5,028 nt of DNA. It comes from Deferribacteres bacterium JdFR-76 (lineage in GTDB: Bacteria; Zhuqueibacterota; JdFR-76). The DNA lies in NCBI GenBank assembly GCA_002011685.1, contig MTOL01000284.1:785-5812 (forward strand). The letters are read 5' to 3'. A program made the position numbers and the translations under genes. Of this stretch, positions 1 to 5,028 are shown one piece after another. A model generated the notes under the pieces. That model was given only the letters and a program-made list of their open reading frames with translations. It had not been told where the DNA came from and did not search any database. The stretch's first letter is position 1. Every line of letters starts with the position of its first letter.

Positions 1-2354
<2,354 letters not shown>

Positions 2355-3896
2355 TTACCACGGCCGCTGGTAAATTTCCGGCATGGGAAACAAATCCGAT
2401 TCCACCCGGGCGTTTACCATAATCTCTTTGATCCGGGCCACCACTTCTGGATGGCGCTCCGCTACGTTGGTGGTTTCGCCGATATCTTCCTTCAGGTTAT
2501 AAAGCTGGATGCGGGTGTCGGTATCTTTGCGCTTCAATCCGCGCCGGACTCCTTTCCAGTCACCGATGCGTACCGCCTGCTGTCCTCCATAGGATGGAAA
2601 TTCCCAATAGAGATATTCGTGGCGCCGGTATTCTTTTTTACCAAATAGAATGGGCAGGAGACTGATGCCATCCGTGTCCGCGGGTGGCGTTACACCTGCC
2701 AGCTCACAAAAAGTGGGCAAAAAATCCCAGAAAGCTGTGGGCTCCTCCGAAACCGTGCCGGGATGGATTTTCTCCTTCCATCGCGCAATCATAGGAACGC
2801 GGATTCCACCCTCATACAGACTACCCTTAAGCCCTCGCAGTGGCCCCACGCTTCGGAAAAACCGGTAATCCACTCCACCCGTGTATGTGGTACCGTTGTC
2901 GCTTGAAAAAACGATGAGAGTATTTTCTGACAGCCCCAGCCGTTCAATCTCCTGTACAATGCGTCCCACATGCTGATCCATCCGCGTAATCATGGCGGCA
3001 TAGGTGGCTCGCGGTGTCCGGTTGGGCAAATAGCCGCGGTCCCCCAGATACGGCGTATCGGGAAACTTTCCCCGGTAGAGTTCCACTACTTCTTCGGGTG
3101 CCTGTAGAGCCAGGTGAGGAAGTGTTGTGGCAAAATACAGAAAGAACGGGCGATTCCTGTTTTCCCGAATAAAGCGTATGGCCTCGTCTGCCATCAAATC
3201 CGGTGCGTACTGCTCACCGCGGTAGGCACGGTAGTTTTCCGGATCATCGGGATCTTTGTCTTTTGGAAATTTCTGATGCGGGAAAAAATAGGGATTACCT
3301 TCCAGTACCACTTTTTCTTCATTTCTCCAGAGATGATCAGGATAATGATTGTGGGCCTGACGCTGACAGAGGTACCCAAAAAACAGATCAAATCCATGCC
3401 GGTTCGGATGCCCTGGAGAACCTGGTCCTCCCAGCCCCCACTTCCCGATGCATGCGGTGGCATAACCGGCCTGCTTCAGGTAGGTGGCAACAGTGGCCAT
3501 ACCTTCTGGAATGGGCCGCTGTCCTTCGAGAGCCGGATCGTGCCACACATCTCCCCGTTCGGGCATTTCATCGTTCGCACGGATGTAGGCGTGCCCGGTA
3601 TGCTTTCCCGTCAGCAATGAACAGCGGGAAGGTGCGCATACGGGACTTCCGGCATAGTGCTGGGTAAAACGCATCCCTTCAGCCGCCAGCTGGTCCAGGT
3701 TAGGCGTTTGAATGATTTCCTGACCGTAGCAGCCAAGCTCCGCATATCCGAGATCATCGGCCAGAATAAACACAATGTTGGGTTTCGCGGCTGCCGTTCC
3801 GCACCCCTGCCAGAAAGAAAAAGAAAGTCCAGCAGCCACAACGGAGCTCCGCTTCAAAAATTCGCGGCGTGACACCCGCTGCTGATGCCCAGCCAT
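2355..3896 (-). CDS. Tat-exported family S1 (formylglycine) sulfatase
   Basis: A complete 513-residue enzyme that hydrolyses sulfate esters, probably on a sulfated sugar. The N-terminus carries a Tat signal, SRREFLK at residues 9-15, then a hydrophobic stretch ending at WQGC (29-32). The alkaline-phosphatase-fold domain starts at about residue 38 with PNIVFILADDLGY; D47 and D48 are predicted calcium ligands. C87-A-P-S-R91 is the sulfatase signature: C87 should be converted to formylglycine, followed by LLTGKHTGH (94-102). D333 and N334 in FSSDNG complete the metal site, and K357 in GLKGSLYEGG and H261 in LPHLALQAP match conserved active-site positions. Length is normal for the family. The text FFGYLCQRQAHNHYP resembles proteins often annotated arylsulfatase or cerebroside sulfatase, perhaps SulfAtlas S1_16; that subfamily call is from memory. 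A maturase (FGE or anSME) is needed but not in the window. It is first in the operon with the GH2 galactosidase, suggesting action on a sulfated galactose-containing glycan. The start is supported by GGGAGG seven bases upstream. Confidence 0.95.
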   Translation of the reverse strand: MAGHQQRVSRREFLKRSSVVAAGLSFSFWQGCGTAAAKPNIVFILADDLGYAELGCYGQEIIQTPNLDQLAAEGMRFTQHYAGSPVCAPSRCSLLTGKHTGHAYIRANDEMPERGDVWHDPALEGQRPIPEGMATVATYLKQAGYATACIGKWGLGGPGSPGHPNRHGFDLFFGYLCQRQAHNHYPDHLWRNEEKVVLEGNPYFFPHQKFPKDKDPDDPENYRAYRGEQYAPDLMADEAIRFIRENRNRPFFLYFATTLPHLALQAPEEVVELYRGKFPDTPYLGDRGYLPNRTPRATYAAMITRMDQHVGRIVQEIERLGLSENTLIVFSSDNGTTYTGGVDYRFFRSVGPLRGLKGSLYEGGIRVPMIARWKEKIHPGTVSEEPTAFWDFLPTFCELAGVTPPADTDGISLLPILFGKKEYRRHEYLYWEFPSYGGQQAVRIGDWKGVRRGLKRKDTDTRIQLYNLKEDIGETTNVAERHPEVVARIKEIMVNARVESDLFPMPEIYQRPW

Positions 3897-3903
3897 GGTT
3901 CTG

Positions 3904-3909
3904 CCTCCC
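3904..3909 (-). promoter_or_regulatory. Shine-Dalgarno of the sulfatase gene
   Basis: On the minus strand, GGGAGG is followed by a seven-base spacer and the ATG at 3896. This near-consensus site fixes the start, and that start retains the full Tat motif. Confidence 0.75.
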
Positions 3910-3944
3910 GGTTTGATCCCGATATCACAGCATCAGACGGTAAC

Positions 3945-3974
3945 TAAATAAAGGATTTCACCCTCAAACCGCAA
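3945..3974 (-). promoter_or_regulatory. Weak promoter candidate for the sulfatase-galactosidase operon
   Basis: On the minus strand TTGCGG (3974-3969) and TATTTA (3950-3945) are separated by 18 bases, about 50 bases before the start codon. Both elements match sigma70 consensus only partly. An AT-rich patch here (3941-3957) makes it the most likely place, but a specialised sigma factor or an activator site cannot be excluded. Confidence 0.25.
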
Positions 3975-4125
3975 TATGATTTTTCATTTTCTCCAAATAG
4001 GGTCCAGCTTTTCTCCGAAAAACACGCAGCCCCACCGAATTTCTCTCCGTTCATTCCCCCCACACCGGCCAGGGTTCTCAAACATTTCTTGCAGAGTCCA
4101 CACGCGCGGCCGTTCAAACCCGAAG

Positions 4126-4170
4126 GGATTGCAACATTTTGAGTCGCTTCAGGTTGTCAATCCATTTTTT
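4126..4170 (+). terminator. Hairpin with T-run, candidate intrinsic terminator or attenuator
   Basis: GGATTGCAAC (4126-4135) pairs with GTTGTCAATCC (4153-4163): ten base pairs with one bulged T at 4157. Inside the loop TGAG (4140-4143) can pair with TTCA (4148-4151), with one G-U wobble. The outer stem is followed at once by ATTTTTT (4164-4170), as expected for a terminator acting on rightward transcription. Reading leftward there is no T-run, so it is one-directional. No gene reads into it from the left. It may therefore end a leader transcript or small RNA, or shield thiS from read-through. The stem is only moderately GC-rich, so termination strength is uncertain. Confidence 0.5.
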
Positions 4171-4258
4171 CAAAAGAAAGCAGGGCTCGTCTTCGCTCAC
4201 CCCCGTTTTCCACCTCTCCCACAGCGAATGTGTGCGATTCGACTGCCCCAATTCCGGG

Positions 4259-4287
4259 TTGCTGCGGTCATTTGTAAAAACTATATT
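4259..4287 (+). promoter_or_regulatory. Sigma70-like promoter for thiS
   Basis: TTGCTG (4259-4264) and TATATT (4282-4287) are spaced by exactly 17 bases. The -10 matches consensus at five of six positions and the -35 keeps TTG. Transcription would begin near 4294, giving a leader of only about 22 bases, too short for a riboswitch. Confidence 0.5.
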
Positions 4288-4301
4288 CAAAATATGAAAT
4301 A

Positions 4302-4309
4302 GGGAGGAG
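4302..4309 (+). promoter_or_regulatory. Strong Shine-Dalgarno of thiS
   Basis: GGGAGGAG is followed by a six-base spacer and the ATG at 4316, a close-to-ideal ribosome binding site that fixes the thiS start. Confidence 0.8.
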
Positions 4310-4315
4310 CACAAG

Positions 4316-4519
4316 ATGACTGTCTTTTTGAACGACAAAAAAATTGAGTTTAGCGGCCCTCTTACGCTAAAGGAGGCCCTGGAGCAGCAAGGAATCCGGC
4401 AGGTGCGCGGGATTGCTGTGGCCGTAAACGACCGGGTCGTCCCAAAAAGCGAATGGGAAACGTATCACCTTCAGGAAAACGACCGTATTCTGGTCATTCA
4501 AGCAACCCAAGGTGGATAA
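4316..4519 (+). CDS. thiS: ThiS sulfur-carrier protein for thiamine thiazole synthesis
   Basis: A 67-residue ubiquitin-like (beta-grasp) protein that carries sulfur as a C-terminal thiocarboxylate to the thiazole synthase ThiG in the cytoplasm. In the family, ThiF or a relative adenylates the terminal glycine before sulfur is added. The sequence begins MTVFLNDKKIEF, the first beta hairpin, followed by a helix at LTLKEALEQQG (17-27). The central GIAVAVNDRVVPKSEW and the ending DRILVIQATQGG match the ThiS pattern seen in E. coli (AINQQIVPREQW; ending AGG). The protein ends exactly on Gly66-Gly67 with no extension, as the chemistry requires. Length is typical (about 66). It opens a probable thi operon, with a ThiE/TenI-like gene 56 bp downstream; thiG, thiH or thiC may follow beyond the edge. 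MoaD is a related fold with the same GG end, but the NDRVVPKSEW segment and the neighbour favour ThiS. Confidence 0.95.
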   Translation: MTVFLNDKKIEFSGPLTLKEALEQQGIRQVRGIAVAVNDRVVPKSEWETYHLQENDRILVIQATQGG

Positions 4520-4575
4520 CTGACCGTCAGCGACCGCTAAACCCTCATGCTCTTTTCAACATCCGGATCCCTGCA
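4520..4575 (+). other. thiS to thiE-like spacer without clear ribosome binding site
   Basis: The 56-bp spacer is pyrimidine-rich near its end. The only purine patch is CCGGATCC, a poor Shine-Dalgarno. CTGACCGTCAG just after thiS is a tiny palindrome with too short a loop and no T-run, so I do not call it a terminator. Co-transcription with thiS is likely. Confidence 0.5.
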
Positions 4576-5028
4576 ATGAAAATTGTTATTTTTACCCCGC
4601 CAGATTTTTACCCGAACGAAGCAGAATGGTTGATCCGCCTCCTGGGGCTGCCCATTTACCGCCTTCACATCCGCAAACCGGGATGGTCCAGAAAACAGGT
4701 GGCAGCCTTGCTGGATACAATCCCGGCGTCCCTGCGCACCCGCATTGTTTTGCACCGCCACTATTCACTCCTTCAAACTTACCGGATTCCATGCGGCTAC
4801 ATCCGATTCCGCCAAATTCTCACTTGCCAGAGCCAACGGCTCATCGACCTTCTGCGGGAAAAGCAAATCCTCTGGTGCACCGGAATCCACCGGAAAGAGG
4901 ATCTGGCCTTTCTACGCACTGCCCCCGCATACCTTTTTGTGAGCCCTATATTTCCCAGCCTGTCCAAAAAAGACTACGCAAAGTCATGGATCGGCGGAGA
5001 ACTGCAAGCCATTTTGCGCGAATCCCCC
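4576..5028 (+). CDS. thiE: ThiE/TenI-family protein (probable thiamine phosphate synthase), C-terminus cut by window edge
   Basis: 151 codons are open to the right edge; the family's usual length of about 200 suggests some 50 residues are missing. The family folds as a TIM barrel. ThiE joins the thiazole and pyrimidine phosphates into thiamine phosphate, while TenI aromatises the thiazole product. Visible landmarks in order are the first strand MKIVIFTPP, YRLHIRKPGWS (28-38, equivalent to the QLREK motif), a strand at RIVLHRHYSLL (56-66), CTGIHRKEDL (101-110, near the GxSxH motif) and YLFVSPIFPSLSKKDY (119-134), matching the VGPIFPTxTK phosphate-binding motif. The DDxDLA and GVHLGQ motifs of standard ThiE are not recognisable: RTRIVLHRHYS and PCGYIRFRQ occupy those places. 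This resembles short ThiE relatives of Bacteroidota, but I cannot separate synthase from TenI-like isomerase. The gene follows thiS at 56 bp. ATG 4576 is chosen because it starts the first beta strand and no upstream in-frame ATG, GTG or TTG exists in the spacer, despite the poor Shine-Dalgarno. Confidence 0.8.
   Translation, partial: MKIVIFTPPDFYPNEAEWLIRLLGLPIYRLHIRKPGWSRKQVAALLDTIPASLRTRIVLHRHYSLLQTYRIPCGYIRFRQILTCQSQRLIDLLREKQILWCTGIHRKEDLAFLRTAPAYLFVSPIFPSLSKKDYAKSWIGGELQAILRESP

Larger units (their letters stand above)
3897..4315. other. 419-bp divergent intergenic region
   Basis: This region lies between the outward-facing sulfatase and thiS genes. The plus strand is rich in pyrimidines, especially at 3976-4075. 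Open frames crossing it (for example plus 3976-4302 and minus 4114-4338) have no recognisable motif, no good ribosome binding site, and compositions unlike the neighbouring proteins, so I treat the stretch as non-coding. It holds a terminator-like hairpin (4126-4170), a sigma70-like promoter before thiS and a weaker promoter candidate for the sulfatase. No TPP riboswitch is visible: the conserved CTGAGA element and its partner helices are absent. No tRNA or repeat array was seen. Confidence 0.7.

Noticed and set aside
3114..3667. Two overlapping plus-strand open frames inside the sulfatase
   Set aside because: The minus-strand sulfatase is intact here with diagnostic motifs; the plus frames show no family features.
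3976..4302. Plus-strand open frame of 108 codons before thiS
   Set aside because: No Shine-Dalgarno, low-complexity Pro/Phe/Arg-rich product, and it spans the terminator-like hairpin and the thiS promoter.
3897..4315. TPP riboswitch upstream of the thi genes
   Set aside because: Searched by eye for the CTGAGA core and the ACCTGATCTGG-type helix; neither is present, and the predicted leader from the best promoter is too short.
4114..4338. Minus-strand open frame overlapping the thiS start
   Set aside because: Its N-terminus is the reverse complement of the thiS start and Shine-Dalgarno; no recognisable domain.
4520..4530. Palindrome CTGACCGTCAG after thiS
   Set aside because: The five-base arms leave a one-base loop, and no T-run follows; likely chance.

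Overview
The window looks like ordinary bacterial chromosome. It carries two divergent transcription units separated by a 419-bp non-coding stretch. The left unit, on the minus strand, reads from about 3.9 kb towards position 1. It holds a Tat-exported family S1 sulfatase followed, 81 bp downstream, by an exported LacZ-type glycoside hydrolase family 2 enzyme that is cut by the left edge. The right unit, on the plus strand, starts at 4.3 kb. It holds thiS, the thiamine sulfur-carrier protein, followed by a divergent ThiE/TenI-type protein cut by the right edge.

The taxonomic hints are mixed. The ThiE-like protein resembles the shortened thiamine phosphate synthase relatives I know from Bacteroidota and allied phyla. 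The sulfatase belongs to a type common in Bacteroidota, Planctomycetota and neighbouring lineages. However, three of the four genes have strong purine-rich Shine-Dalgarno sequences, and the thiS promoter looks sigma70-like, which is unlike typical Bacteroidota. I favour a member of the broader FCB/PVC-type lineages with moderate GC content, with low confidence. No rRNA, tRNA or marker gene is present to settle it.

Region by region: 1-2273 (minus) is partial GH2 beta-galactosidase, with its last domain beyond the edge. 2274-2354 is a short intergenic gap with no convincing terminator, so sulfatase and glycosidase are probably co-transcribed. 2355-3896 (minus) is the complete sulfatase. 3897-4315 is the divergent intergenic region, with a weak promoter candidate for the sulfatase, a terminator-like hairpin pointing right, and a promoter plus Shine-Dalgarno for thiS. 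4316-4519 is thiS, and 4576-5028 is the partial ThiE/TenI-like gene.

The sulfatase and galactosidase make sense as an extracytoplasmic pair: the sulfatase removes sulfate esters that block the sugar, and the GH2 enzyme then releases the exposed terminal beta-linked sugar, probably galactose, from a sulfated glycan. The thi genes make the thiazole half of thiamine and possibly join it to the pyrimidine half; they have no evident functional link to the glycan genes. I found no undescribed system, mobile element, CRISPR array or defence locus. The best leads are the hairpin upstream of thiS, the odd ThiE-like protein and the exported sulfatase-galactosidase pair.
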